In this document: positions 35,252 to 45,170 of the stretch, in pieces
How the letters are laid out: each line of letters opens with the position of its first letter
Position numbering within the stretch: position 1 is the stretch's first letter
Assembly (NCBI RefSeq): GCF_021530565.1
Contig: NZ_JAKGBI010000008.1
Location: forward strand, 62,001-126,000
Direction of reading: 5' to 3'
Source of the DNA: Pseudoalteromonas sp. SMS1
GTDB lineage: Bacteria > Pseudomonadota > Gammaproteobacteria > Enterobacterales > Alteromonadaceae
Length of the DNA: 64,000 bases
Program-made: the position numbers and the translations under genes
The notes under the pieces: generated by a model
The model's database searches: none
What the model saw: the letters and a program-made list of their open reading frames with translations, nothing else
Told to the model about the DNA's origin: nothing

Positions 35252-37918
35252 TTAGAACTTATAAGCAAACTTTACGTACGCTTGACGCCCAAGAATACTA
35301 TGCGTCTTGTTATCAACTCCCATAGATTCTGACGGTGCAAAAGGTGCTTCTTCATTGGTTAGATTTGAAGCACCCAGTGTGACTGTAAGTTTGTCATAGC
35401 CGATATATGTCACACTTGTATCAATTGTGGTCCACGAATCAATTTCAAACTTGTTGCCTTCACTATCAGCTAAGTCATTGTATGAGTTAATATAGTTTAC
35501 ACTGACATTTGCAATCCAATCATCAAGTGCCCAATCTACTCGCGCATTCCAACGAAGATCTGGGTGTTGATACTCGCCGTTTTCATCGATGATAACTGAT
35601 ACAGAATTACCATCTTCATCTGTTCGAATTAGCTCTTCATCAAAGTTCAAGACATAAGTGACGTTATAACCAAACTTGAACTCACCTAAACCTTGTGTTT
35701 CGAGCCTGTACTCAAGATCAAGGTCAATACCATCCGTTTTGCGGCCACCGATGTTGACGAACGTGTCGTTGATTTGGCGAATTCGCCCTGGTGTGCCACC
35801 CGTGCTCGCCTCTCTTATTACCAAGTTTGGATCATCACCACAACAATCCACGATATCTTGTGCGCCAATTTTCTTAATTAGGTTTTCTTGATCATAGTTC
35901 CAGTAATCAACGCCTACACTAAAGTCGTCCGTAGCCTGCCAAATAACCCCAAGGTTATAGTTTGTTGACTCTTCCGGTTGTAGATTTTTGTTACCAGCCA
36001 CTTCTGCCGTATATTCGAATGGCTCACAATCTAGTGGGTCTTTAGTAATAACACAACGATCTCTGTCGATCACGCTTGGCGATTCATCAGTTCTACCTAA
36101 GTGGAGTTGAACGAGAGAAGGCGCTCTGAATGCAGTCCCCCAAGAGCCCCGAACTACGATTTCGTCTGTGGGTGTCCAACGAAATGCAACTTTCGGATCA
36201 GTTGTGTTGCCAAAGTCACTGTAATCCTCATATCTTAACGCAAGCTGTAATTCCAAGTTTTCAGTAGCTGGTACATTAAATTCAGCAAATAACGCAGTGT
36301 TGTCTCTGTCACCATTTGCTTGTGTCGCTTCAGTACCAAAAATTTCGTTGTTTAAATACTGGCTATCAGGATTGTCTTCAATTTTTTCATAGCGATGCTC
36401 TAAACCAAATGCCGCTGCAACATAGCCATCCCCGAACTCGAACAGCTCACCCGAAATAGTGGCATCGAATGACTGCATGGTAGATGCACCATATCGCGTT
36501 GTGGTCGTTTCGATTTTGTCCAACACCGCTTGGCTGTTTTGACTTGGTTCAAACGGGTTCCATTCACCACTGTCTATTGCCGCTTGCGCTCTTAACTTGT
36601 TCGGGAAGCCGTCAAAGCCTTTTTCTACTGCACTTGAGCGGATTGCTGAATAAGCGAATTCCCAGTCCCACTCTTTAAACTCACCACGCATACCCATTAC
36701 CGCGCGATAATATTCAGAGTCTACATCTTTTTTACGATTGCCAATATCAACCGTACGACGACGCATCGAAATATCTACGCCGTGCAAGAAATGATCGGGT
36801 AATGCTGCAAGTGGATGATTGGGGTTGTCGCCGGCCATGGTTAATTCTGTAAAACTTGGGCTAGCTGCACCTTGAATAAAAGTAGAAGTATGTTGTGCAG
36901 AAAACTCAGCAAACCCCTCTACGCCGTCCATGATTTCTTGAACACCATTGTAATTAAAACTAATACGCTCGGTAGAAGGGATCAGCGTCATATGTGGTGC
37001 ATAGTCATAGCGGCAAATATCACCAATAATCATATTTTCCGGACATTTATCATTGCCCCATACATCGGCAAAAATAGTTTGTCTCACTTTGGTGCCATCA
37101 TCTTCAACACGCGTTACTGGTAAAGCTTCCCATTGCGCGTCCGTAAGTTGACCTCTTACAACTTCAATACTGCCTGGAAAGCCTGATGAACTTAGCGCGT
37201 TATTACCGCCTCTGAACCTTTGATCAGCCGTTGAGGCATAGTCACGGTCCGCGTAAAATACATCACCACGTTTGAAATAATCGAGTGAGAAATTATGGTG
37301 GCCTTTGTCTGTTGAACTTCCCCAAAGTAAAGTAAAGTTCTCCTCTTCTGCACCACCATCGGCCGTATCAGAAATTTTACCTGCAACTTCAAATCCATCA
37401 ATATCATCACGCAAGATAATATTAATAACCCCGGCAACCGCATCCGAACCATAAGTAGCAGAAGCGCCGTCTTTTAGTACGTCGATTCTTTTCACTGAAG
37501 ATACCGGAATGGTATTTAAGTCAACAAATGAAGTCTCAATGTCTTTTGCAAATGGACTTACAGCAACACGGCGACCATTAATCAGTACCAATGTTGAAGA
37601 AGCACCTAACCCACGAAGTGCGACACTCGAACCGCCATTGGCTGTATCGTCACTTGAGTTACCTTGGGTACTGAATGTACCAGCGCCTGCAACAGGCAGT
37701 TTTTGTAATGCACCGATCAGATCTGTAGACCCTGTCGCTGCTAAGTCACCTGCTGAAATGGTTTGTACTGGTGAAGGCCCCTCTAAATCAGAACGCTTGA
37801 TATGTGAACCAGTCACTTCAATACGTTCAACCTCAGATTCATTTGCATTTGCGATACTTGCTCCCCCAAGCAATGCAATACTAACTGAAGATGCTATTAG
37901 CGTAATCCCCTTTTTCAT
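35252..37918 (-). CDS. TonB-dependent outer-membrane receptor
   Basis: About 888 residues from the ATG at 37918 (GGAG about 10 bases upstream). It has a signal peptide (MKKGITLIASSVSIALLGG..NA), then a TonB box-like start (VERIEVTGSHIKR) and plug (SPVQTISAGDLAATGSTDLIGALQKLPV, VALRGLGASSTLVLINGRR, IDVLKDGASATYGSDAVAGVINIILR). A 22-strand barrel follows and ends in Phe (YVKFAYKF). The plug type (with 'GSHIKR') is typical of Alteromonadales receptors for peptides, glycans or other large substrates. No substrate genes adjoin it and no Fur-like box was recognised upstream, so the ligand is unknown. Confidence 0.93.
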   Translation of the reverse strand: MKKGITLIASSVSIALLGGASIANANESEVERIEVTGSHIKRSDLEGPSPVQTISAGDLAATGSTDLIGALQKLPVAGAGTFSTQGNSSDDTANGGSSVALRGLGASSTLVLINGRRVAVSPFAKDIETSFVDLNTIPVSSVKRIDVLKDGASATYGSDAVAGVINIILRDDIDGFEVAGKISDTADGGAEEENFTLLWGSSTDKGHHNFSLDYFKRGDVFYADRDYASTADQRFRGGNNALSSSGFPGSIEVVRGQLTDAQWEALPVTRVEDDGTKVRQTIFADVWGNDKCPENMIIGDICRYDYAPHMTLIPSTERISFNYNGVQEIMDGVEGFAEFSAQHTSTFIQGAASPSFTELTMAGDNPNHPLAALPDHFLHGVDISMRRRTVDIGNRKKDVDSEYYRAVMGMRGEFKEWDWEFAYSAIRSSAVEKGFDGFPNKLRAQAAIDSGEWNPFEPSQNSQAVLDKIETTTTRYGASTMQSFDATISGELFEFGDGYVAAAFGLEHRYEKIEDNPDSQYLNNEIFGTEATQANGDRDNTALFAEFNVPATENLELQLALRYEDYSDFGNTTDPKVAFRWTPTDEIVVRGSWGTAFRAPSLVQLHLGRTDESPSVIDRDRCVITKDPLDCEPFEYTAEVAGNKNLQPEESTNYNLGVIWQATDDFSVGVDYWNYDQENLIKKIGAQDIVDCCGDDPNLVIREASTGGTPGRIRQINDTFVNIGGRKTDGIDLDLEYRLETQGLGEFKFGYNVTYVLNFDEELIRTDEDGNSVSVIIDENGEYQHPDLRWNARVDWALDDWIANVSVNYINSYNDLADSEGNKFEIDSWTTIDTSVTYIGYDKLTVTLGASNLTNEEAPFAPSESMGVDNKTHSILGRQAYVKFAYKF

Positions 37919-38092
37919 TATCTTTATTCTCCGTAGTGTATAAAACATCTTTTTAACTTTTATAACACACTAAAAAAACAATAAAAACAACAAAACACCC
38001 AAAAGAATTTACATAAACCAAATTTTTATAAACACAATTTTCAGCTTTTAATGTAAAAAAGCATAAGAATAATAACTTTCAAAAATTTGGCG

Positions 38093-38122
38093 CAAAAAAA
38101 AGCCCAGCGAGAACGCTGGGCT
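38093..38122 (-). terminator. Terminator of the 38142-38585 gene
   Basis: AGCCCAGCG (38101-38109), loop AGAA, CGCTGGGCT (38114-38122), preceded on the plus strand by eight A (a T-run on the minus strand). Confidence 0.85.
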
Positions 38123-38141
38123 TAGAGAATTTATCAGATTA

Positions 38142-38585
38142 TTAAAGAGCTGTACTTCTAACTTCTTTAACAAACTGTTTTACTGGCAAATTATTACATT
38201 TTAAGTTTCTAGCTTGGCTGCGGTACTTGTGTAAACTCGCAACACCTTCTTTCGCTGCTTTGATACATAACTCGGTCGCTCGAGAGGTATTTTCTGCAAC
38301 AAGTTTCGCTTTAACAGATTGTTCAGTATTCTGCACTTTCTGCTGAGCTTTCGCGAATGTACGAATATCTTCACCATTGCACTCTACAGAAGATGAAAAA
38401 CGTGATACAAAAACACCTTGCTTAGCACCAAATTTTCGCGCTTCACTCAAACCTTGATTTGCAGCAATCTCACATACTTTTGAAATTGTAGACGCATCGC
38501 TTGCTACAAAGTTCTGACTGCCAGCAGCAAATGCAGATGTTGAAGCGATAGAAATAAGAGTAGCAATTGAGAGAGACTTAAACAT
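38142..38585 (-). CDS. Small secreted protein with two Cys-paired repeats, function unknown
   Basis: 147 residues. A signal peptide (MFKSLSIATLISIASTSAFA) is followed by two related units of about 50 residues: KVCEIAANQGL...VECNGEDIRTFAK and ELCIKAAKEGV...LKCNNLPVKQFVK. Each has two Cys spaced about 40 apart and a closing F(A/V)K helix, so each probably forms one disulfide in the periplasm. It resembles the DUF3718-type small periplasmic proteins of Alteromonadales and Shewanella (from memory, not checked). It is a single gene with its own terminator. Confidence 0.65.
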   Translation of the reverse strand: MFKSLSIATLISIASTSAFAAGSQNFVASDASTISKVCEIAANQGLSEARKFGAKQGVFVSRFSSSVECNGEDIRTFAKAQQKVQNTEQSVKAKLVAENTSRATELCIKAAKEGVASLHKYRSQARNLKCNNLPVKQFVKEVRSTAL

Positions 38586-38826
38586 AATTTACCTCGAAAG
38601 AACGAATTGGTGCGCATTATATAGCCAATATCCAACGTGTAAATGGCATTTTTGAACTTTTCTGATCATTTAATGAGCTATTTACAAATCCATAAACTCG
38701 TTGTTCAAACCTGCTAAATTTTGCCCTTTAATTAACAACTCTTGCGCATGAAAAAGCCACATTTTTACCCATTCAGAGCGACAAAATGATACACTTCAGC
38801 CATCGTTTACTCTCAAAAACAAAAAT

Positions 38827-39636
38827 ATGAAAGTTATCTCTTTTAACATTAATGGCCTTCGTGCACGTTTACATCAATTGCAGGCACTTATCGACAAGCA
38901 TCAACCAGACGTAATTGGCTTACAAGAAATTAAGGTACACGACGAAGCATTTCCGGTGGAAGATGTTGAGGCAATGGGTTACAACGTATACTTCCATGGA
39001 CAAAAAGCGCATTATGGCGTGGCGTTATTATCGAAAAAGCCAGCTAAGTCAATTCAAAAAGGGTTTACTACAGATACTGAAGAAGCTCAGAAGCGCATGA
39101 TAACCGGAATTTTTGAAAGTGAAAATGGCAAGCAAGTAACCGTCATGAATGGTTACTTCCCGCAAGGTGATAACCTTAGCCATGAAACAAAATTTCCTTA
39201 CAAGCGTCAATTTTATAAAGATTTGATGACGCACCTCAATACTTACGAAAAGCCAGATAGTAACCTAATTGTTATGGGCGATATTAATATTTCGCCAACA
39301 GACAACGACATTGGTATTGGGGAAGCAAACCGAAAGCGCTGGCTCAAAACGGGCAAATGCTCTTTCCAACCCGAAGAGCGCGAATGGTTACAAACGCTCA
39401 TGGATTGGGGATTTAAAGACACTTTTAGAGAGCTTACGCCTGACGTAGAGGATAAGTTTTCATGGTTTGATTACCGCTCCAAAGGTTTTAATGACAACCG
39501 AGGCCTTCGTATCGACGTTGTATTAGCAACTGAAAGCTTAATGGCGACATGTAAAGAAAGTGACATTGATTATGAACTGCGAGGGATTGAAAAACCTTCT
39601 GATCACGCACCAATTTGGGCCACTTTCGAGATCTAG
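38827..39636 (+). CDS. xthA: Exodeoxyribonuclease III / AP endonuclease
   Basis: 269 residues. It repairs abasic sites and degrades 3' ends. ExoIII motifs are intact: [16 protein letters not shown] (metal-binding Glu), [22 protein letters not shown] and the C-terminal [12 protein letters not shown] (catalytic His). No ribosome-binding site is obvious before the ATG. It is followed after 35 bases by the membrane-protein gene. Confidence 0.95.
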   Translation: MKVISFNINGLRARLHQLQALIDKHQPDVIGLQEIKVHDEAFPVEDVEAMGYNVYFHGQKAHYGVALLSKKPAKSIQKGFTTDTEEAQKRMITGIFESENGKQVTVMNGYFPQGDNLSHETKFPYKRQFYKDLMTHLNTYEKPDSNLIVMGDINISPTDNDIGIGEANRKRWLKTGKCSFQPEEREWLQTLMDWGFKDTFRELTPDVEDKFSWFDYRSKGFNDNRGLRIDVVLATESLMATCKESDIDYELRGIEKPSDHAPIWATFEI

Positions 39637-39671
39637 CAGTTAAGCAATCACCGGATAATGGATGTTAGATC

Positions 39672-40292
39672 ATGACGATTGTGTTTGCTGTATGTGCTTT
39701 TGTATTGAGTTTTAATAAGTCACAATATTTAGCGCTTTTAAATACGCCGCAAAGACAAATTGGCGTGTTGAGCTGCGCATTGTTAATGGCACTATTATGG
39801 CAAGTAAAAGCAGGGATATTACCCAGTCTTAACATCCATATTTTAGCAGTTACGGCTGTGACACTTGTATTGGGTTGGCGACTCTCATTGTTGAGCAGTT
39901 TGCTGGCCTCATTACTTAGTTACTTCTTTGCGCTTACTGAGGTGAACTTTTTCTCGTTTTGGCTGCTCAATGGGATTCTGCCTGTCTATATCAGTTATGC
40001 ACTGTTTGTTATTTGTTATCAGTACTTGCCACGCCATTTTTTTATTTATATTTTTGTGTGCGCTTTTATGTGTGCGGGACTCGTTGCCGCCTTAAAAATT
40101 ATGCTATCGGCAGTATATTTTTGGTCGATTGACCTCTATGACTGGCAGGTATTGAAAGATAATTATATGTTTTATTCAGTGATCATGTGGTTTCCCGAAG
40201 CGATGCTCAATGGCATGGCCATGACACTTCTGATCACCTATCGCCCACATTGGGTGAGAACTTTTTACGATAAGGAATACTTAAATAGATGA
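39672..40292 (+). CDS. Polytopic membrane protein, CbiM/ECF-permease-like (COG3235 type)
   Basis: 206 residues with about six hydrophobic helices. The end (WFPEAMLNGMAMTLLITYRPHWV) is the conserved C-terminus of a family of predicted energy-coupling membrane permeases related to CbiM. The substrate is unknown. Its stop overlaps the rlmA start by 4 bases, so the two are translated together. Confidence 0.65.
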   Translation: MTIVFAVCAFVLSFNKSQYLALLNTPQRQIGVLSCALLMALLWQVKAGILPSLNIHILAVTAVTLVLGWRLSLLSSLLASLLSYFFALTEVNFFSFWLLNGILPVYISYALFVICYQYLPRHFFIYIFVCAFMCAGLVAALKIMLSAVYFWSIDLYDWQVLKDNYMFYSVIMWFPEAMLNGMAMTLLITYRPHWVRTFYDKEYLNR

Positions 40293-41095
40293 CTGTAGAA
40301 TATCGTTGTCCAATTTGCTCTGAGCCCCTTGCCCGTGATGGCAATAGCTTAGGATGTGCCAACCGTCATCAATTCGACTATGCAAAAGAGGGTTACATAA
40401 ACCTGCTTCCTGTGCAATTTAAACGCTCAAAGCAACCAGGAGATAATCTTGAGATGGTGCAAGCAAGACGAGCTTTTTTTGCCACCCCGCACTATCAGTT
40501 TTTACAACATGCATTGGCTACATTGATAGCAAACCAGCACCCCAATTCTGTGATTGATCTGGGATGTGGTGAAGGCTTTTATACTCACGCAATTGCAGAA
40601 GCCTTAGATGAAAACTGCTCTGTTTATGGTTTGGATATTAGTAAACCAGCAATAAAATATGCCGCAAAACGATATGAAAAGCCCAATTTTAGTGTTGCTT
40701 CGAGCAAAGACGCGCCTTTTAAAGAGGCGTGTGCAAATGTTGTTTTGAGTGTTTTTGCACCGGTTTTTGCCAAAGAATCAGCAAGATTACTCGATGAGGA
40801 AGGCACTTTAATCGTTGTAAGCCCAGGGCCTCACCACCTACATGAACTAAAACAAAAAATCTACGACGACGTCCGCCTTCATCAGGCGCCTGAATGCCCA
40901 GACGGTTTCAATCAGGTTGAGCAAGTGCTCATTCAAGAAGTCCACGCCATCGAGACAGACGTTATATCTCACCTTATTAAGATGACACCGTTCGCGTGGA
41001 AATTTAAGCCTTCCCACTTTGAAGATTTATCCAAGCAACCACATCATGACATCACCCTGTCATTCCTGGTGACGCAGTTTAAAAAAAGTCAATAA
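40289..41095 (+). CDS. rlmA: 23S rRNA (guanine-N1)-methyltransferase
   Basis: 268 residues. The N-terminal zinc finger is intact (CPIC...CANRH), followed by FDYAKEGYINLLPVQ, a segment typical of RlmA. The SAM-binding loop VIDLGCGEGFYTHAI and a class-I Rossmann fold follow. RlmA methylates G745 of 23S rRNA. It overlaps the membrane-protein gene upstream. A palindromic terminator follows. Confidence 0.93.
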   Translation: MTVEYRCPICSEPLARDGNSLGCANRHQFDYAKEGYINLLPVQFKRSKQPGDNLEMVQARRAFFATPHYQFLQHALATLIANQHPNSVIDLGCGEGFYTHAIAEALDENCSVYGLDISKPAIKYAAKRYEKPNFSVASSKDAPFKEACANVVLSVFAPVFAKESARLLDEEGTLIVVSPGPHHLHELKQKIYDDVRLHQAPECPDGFNQVEQVLIQEVHAIETDVISHLIKMTPFAWKFKPSHFEDLSKQPHHDITLSFLVTQFKKSQ

Positions 41096-41104
41096 CAACG
41101 AATA

Positions 41105-41139
41105 AGGCCGATAGACATGCATGTCTATCGGGCCTGTTT
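41105..41139 (+). terminator. Terminator of rlmA
   Basis: A perfect 22-base palindrome, CGATAGACATG/CATGTCTATCG (41109-41130), extended by GGCC/GGCC-type pairing, then GTTTT. It lies between convergent genes and may serve both. Confidence 0.75.
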
Positions 41140-41157
41140 TAGTTTAGAATCTTAACT

Positions 41158-44100
41158 CTATGGGTTGATTTGAGATGCCGAGAATTCGAAGCTTAAAGCA
41201 TTCGCTTTTTGCTGTTTCCACACAAAATCTAACCCTATGTCAGGATACCCTACAACTTGTCGCTCTAATTCCTCTATAACAACATCATTTTCAACGACCT
41301 GAAGCCTGACACGATACTCACCACCAAGTTCACCTATGGTGAAATTTACCATTTCTCCAATTAAGCGCTCTGACTCAATAAACCAAATAAACGTCAAATT
41401 CTCCGAGGTGTCACCACTGGCCTTTAGTTGCAGTACTTGATTATGTTGCGTAGTATTAATTTCAATAACAGGCACTGGCTTACCTAGTACTATATCTTGA
41501 GTCGCCGTAAACAGCGCGTTTTCGCCTAATATTAGCGATACTTTCGCAGTAAAGCTGCCAGAATCCACGTATGAATACGACACAGTCGGGCTATCAGTCG
41601 TCACCGAACTTCCATCACCGAAAGACCACACATACTGAACTTGGTTACCCAAATCACGGTGTTCCGCTGTGAACATACATGTCTTCTCTTGCAGTGTGCA
41701 ATTTAAAGTTAGCTCCGGGTTGGGAATGTAATCTAACTGTATGGCTTCTTGTTTAATAACCACACCGTTTTTCTTCACAATAAAGTGCAAATCTGTGGGT
41801 TGATTTGGTAAGTTAACCAATGTGCCTATTGCATCATGCGGGTATTCAATACCATCAACAACCCATATCAGTTCGTAACCAGCTGGCAATGGATCCGATA
41901 ACATGAAAGTAAAGTCCATATTCTGCTGTTTGACCTGAAAATCAACTGTAGGTACTGCTTCAAGTATGATTGTTTCTGAGTGCGTAAATTGTGTCGCCCC
42001 ATCATCAATAGACATCATCACAGATATCGTATGTTCGCCATATTCCTCAAAGTCATACTCAAATGGTGTCAATGTATCTTTCTCAAATGCATCACCATTG
42101 ATTTGCCACTGGTAAGTTGCTCCTGAAATTTGATTCTCATAACTGAGGCTAAGCTCACACAGCGTACCATTCTGAGCACATTGTATGTCAAAATCAGGTT
42201 CCGTTCTGACCACAACTTGCTGCATAATCCGGTTTACTTCTACGCCATCCCGTAACAAGAGCAAGCTTACGTCTGCGCTTTGCTGCATATTCCTCGTATA
42301 TTCATAGACATTGGTGTCTATTTCCTCACCTTGGACGATCCACCTAAATGAATATGCATTGCTATATTGATGTGGAATGGTGAAATTAATATTTTGGTCG
42401 ACTTGCTTGAACGCAAAGCTAATTGAAGGGGCAACAAACTGACCGTGTTGATAAGCAAACTTGATATCTACTGTTTGTGCCTCAGCTTCGTCAGTACAAC
42501 TGGATGGGCCCGCTTGCTCACCAATCACTAAGCGCACCATCATCGGCCCTTGACTAAGCTCGCCAAATGACAACGCCGGGAGCAAAATTGTATTGGTCAC
42601 ATCAGGTGGTAGCGTGAGCTCTTCATCATCAAAATAGCCATTTCGATTCAAATCAACATAGGCTTTTATCGCCAAGTCACCCAACGGCTCTGACAACATT
42701 ATTTTTAGCGGCTCACGAGCATATACAGGATCGATTAATTCTACATGTTTAAAACCTGCTTGCACTGAAACGCTTTCGCCATTAACAACAACATGTCCAA
42801 CATGGCTACCTGTGCTGGTCTGAGGCCTACAAATTGCTTGATCTATCAAATGAGCAATTCGATTACTGCCCAGCGTGGTGCCATCTTTAAGTTCGACCTG
42901 CCAATAAAGATCATGGTCTCCGGCACCCAGAGTCAAAGTTTTTTCAGCCACCTGTTGCCATTCAGTTTCACTGTCCGAGCGCCAATCGAGTATCACCTCT
43001 CCATCCTTTCTTAACACAAAGTGCGCCAGGTTGTTCTCTGCCAGCCGTGTATCATCAATTTTATATAAAACGTCTTCAAACAGACGTTCAATGGTCACGT
43101 TAAGGTTGCTCGCTTGTTTTTCTTGTGGGATGAGACCGACTTTTAGGGCAAGCGCGGTAATATGCTGTTTATCAGTGTCGTCGGCGACTTCAATGAGACA
43201 GTTTGAGGCTTCGAGCATTCCAGTAGTTTCATTGAAGCAGGCTGTCATTGCTTTGACCACCAAGCGATATGCTTTTTCTACATTCCACCCCTCGCTAGTC
43301 GCGATTAAGTAAAATAATTTGCTAAACGCACCTGCCCTTTGGTGTGAGCCACTTACACTATCAAAATCACGATAATCATCTATGCTCACGCCATCTCGCC
43401 TTGGCTGTTTTACAAATCTCGAGTAGGCATTACGCAATCTAGCATCCCAACCAATTGCCCAAAAGTATGCGTCATCACTCGATAATTTGGAGAAAACATC
43501 CGTCTCTTTCCAATTGGAATCTGATGGTTCTGAAAGTAGGTTTCTAAAATAATGATCCTTGACGGCAATGGCTGTAATGTCTGCGAAGCTCTCATGAAGC
43601 GCACTTCTTTGCTGTCTGTTATTATCCGGATCACCAATATCATCTACATCAGAAATAATATTGCCAGTATTCCACTCGAGTATGGCATGGCCAATTTCGT
43701 GAGAAACGATGTCGATAGAACTGCCATGCGGAAAAGGCGCACCTCTAAAACCACTTGCATAGTTGGTAAATTCTCCATCCCAGCTACTTTGCGCAATGTT
43801 TCCTGAATCGGCTCTTTGCTTTATGACATTTAAACAGTAACTGCCGCCCTCTGGACAACGTTCGTTTTGATCGGGGTACAAGCTCGAAAAATGCTTATAC
43901 AGCAGTTGCGCTGTAACGCCAGCATAAAAATGGGCATCATTGACAGATTTAAACGCGCCTTTTGACAAATAGTAAATGTATGGGTCACCCACAATGCCAT
44001 AACTCTCTTCAACCCCATTTGTACAGTCATATGAATAAGGTGACTGCGCACTTGCGTAATAAGTTTCAACTAAGTTATTGGTGTATATACATTGCCCATT

Positions 44101-44931
44101 TTCTAATTTAACCACCATGGGATATCCATCAAATTCAGAAAAAGCGCCTGCTCCTGGGTGCCGAAAGAAAAGATGACTCACAACTGGATCAATTGGGTAA
44201 TATAACTGAGCGATTGGGTGCGCTTGAGGAAGTTCAGTATTTTGACACTTCTGAGTTCCCATACTTGGAGATTGATGGCAATTTAGTCCTAATTTATAAT
44301 TCCCTGTGGTAGTCGCAACGGCATGATAATCCGAGGAATGTGGAGGTAAAAATGATGCGGTCGCATTATATTTTGAAACGACCTTAAGTGAACTGGAATC
44401 AAGCGTGATGAATATTCTCTGATGATTATTATCTATAACTTCTACTTTATATATAGAAGAAAAGGTTTTATTGTCATCTAGAGCAATAAACTTATTGATA
44501 TTTCGAATATTAGACTTTTCAATTTCATAGTCTTTCGAGAGCTGTTCAATCAGTGCTTTGTCGTCATAAGGATACAATACTGACAACGTAGTATTGGCAA
44601 GATTAGTCTCTTTTAGCTCTTCTGTTAAAAGCAATGCACCTGAGACCACTTTTTGTGCTTGATTGCTATCGATACGGGTAACGATATCTGTATTTAATAC
44701 TTTGATATCATGCCAAAAAAGTGCATGATGTTCCAACCTTGATTTTTCTGAAATAACAACTGACTTTGTTTTTTTATATTTGAGTAAAGAAGCGTTATTA
44801 AGTGTTCCTATGCTTAATATATCAGGAGCTTGACGGACATGATTATTTTTATCTAAAGAATGATACGATAATTGACTACTCGCAGCTGAGAAGCAAGCAA
44901 ATAGTGCAACGACACTTCCTAGTATGCGCAC
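41158..44931 (-). CDS. Secreted M4 (thermolysin-like) metallopeptidase with propeptide and PKD/Ig-like tail
   Basis: 1,257 residues. Signal peptide about 1-19. A propeptide-like region (about 35-200) has the FTP/PepSY layout. The M4 catalytic domain has HEIGH at 411-415, third zinc ligand Glu447 (HESFADITA) and the late catalytic His in GSHQRAGAFSKLFYLIA. About 600 residues of beta-sandwich modules follow, including a clear PKD domain at about 1098-1140 (YVWSFGDG...YSYVDSGSFTAKVSL). Four Cys pairs are probable near 218-366. There is no GlyGly-CTERM or other anchor at the end. It is paralogous to 47213-50317. It probably degrades proteins outside the cell after type II secretion. It has its own upstream region behind the terminator at 45127-45159. 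Confidence 0.85.
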   Translation of the reverse strand: MRILGSVVALFACFSAASSQLSYHSLDKNNHVRQAPDILSIGTLNNASLLKYKKTKSVVISEKSRLEHHALFWHDIKVLNTDIVTRIDSNQAQKVVSGALLLTEELKETNLANTTLSVLYPYDDKALIEQLSKDYEIEKSNIRNINKFIALDDNKTFSSIYKVEVIDNNHQRIFITLDSSSLKVVSKYNATASFLPPHSSDYHAVATTTGNYKLGLNCHQSPSMGTQKCQNTELPQAHPIAQLYYPIDPVVSHLFFRHPGAGAFSEFDGYPMVVKLENGQCIYTNNLVETYYASAQSPYSYDCTNGVEESYGIVGDPYIYYLSKGAFKSVNDAHFYAGVTAQLLYKHFSSLYPDQNERCPEGGSYCLNVIKQRADSGNIAQSSWDGEFTNYASGFRGAPFPHGSSIDIVSHEIGHAILEWNTGNIISDVDDIGDPDNNRQQRSALHESFADITAIAVKDHYFRNLLSEPSDSNWKETDVFSKLSSDDAYFWAIGWDARLRNAYSRFVKQPRRDGVSIDDYRDFDSVSGSHQRAGAFSKLFYLIATSEGWNVEKAYRLVVKAMTACFNETTGMLEASNCLIEVADDTDKQHITALALKVGLIPQEKQASNLNVTIERLFEDVLYKIDDTRLAENNLAHFVLRKDGEVILDWRSDSETEWQQVAEKTLTLGAGDHDLYWQVELKDGTTLGSNRIAHLIDQAICRPQTSTGSHVGHVVVNGESVSVQAGFKHVELIDPVYAREPLKIMLSEPLGDLAIKAYVDLNRNGYFDDEELTLPPDVTNTILLPALSFGELSQGPMMVRLVIGEQAGPSSCTDEAEAQTVDIKFAYQHGQFVAPSISFAFKQVDQNINFTIPHQYSNAYSFRWIVQGEEIDTNVYEYTRNMQQSADVSLLLLRDGVEVNRIMQQVVVRTEPDFDIQCAQNGTLCELSLSYENQISGATYQWQINGDAFEKDTLTPFEYDFEEYGEHTISVMMSIDDGATQFTHSETIILEAVPTVDFQVKQQNMDFTFMLSDPLPAGYELIWVVDGIEYPHDAIGTLVNLPNQPTDLHFIVKKNGVVIKQEAIQLDYIPNPELTLNCTLQEKTCMFTAEHRDLGNQVQYVWSFGDGSSVTTDSPTVSYSYVDSGSFTAKVSLILGENALFTATQDIVLGKPVPVIEINTTQHNQVLQLKASGDTSENLTFIWFIESERLIGEMVNFTIGELGGEYRVRLQVVENDVVIEELERQVVGYPDIGLDFVWKQQKANALSFEFSASQINP

Positions 44932-45126
44932 TGCCTAATCCTTATTTCGTTAAACTAACATCTATTTTACACAACTTACTATTATCTTCTATAGCTACCA
45001 CTTTAAAAAAGTACTTTTTTATATGGTTTTAATGACTGAACTTTCTGTCCAGAATATAACTATACCAATTTTTTCAATAAAAAATTTAATATAAATAGCT
45101 TTATTCAACGTCTTTTCCAGATTAAA

Positions 45127-45159
45127 TAAAAAAAGCTGGCACTAGGCCAGCTTTTTTTA
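45127..45159. terminator. Terminator of the secreted-protein operon
   Basis: AGCTGGC (45134-45140) and GCCAGCT (45146-45152) with flanking A- and T-runs. It lies 12 bases past the Hint-gene stop. Strong on both strands, so it isolates the following M4 gene. Confidence 0.85.
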
Positions 45160-45170
45160 TTACTAAACCA

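Noticed and set aside
37919-38092. Fur box upstream of the TonB receptor
   Set aside because: The region is only A/T-rich. I see no 19-base GATAAT-type palindrome.
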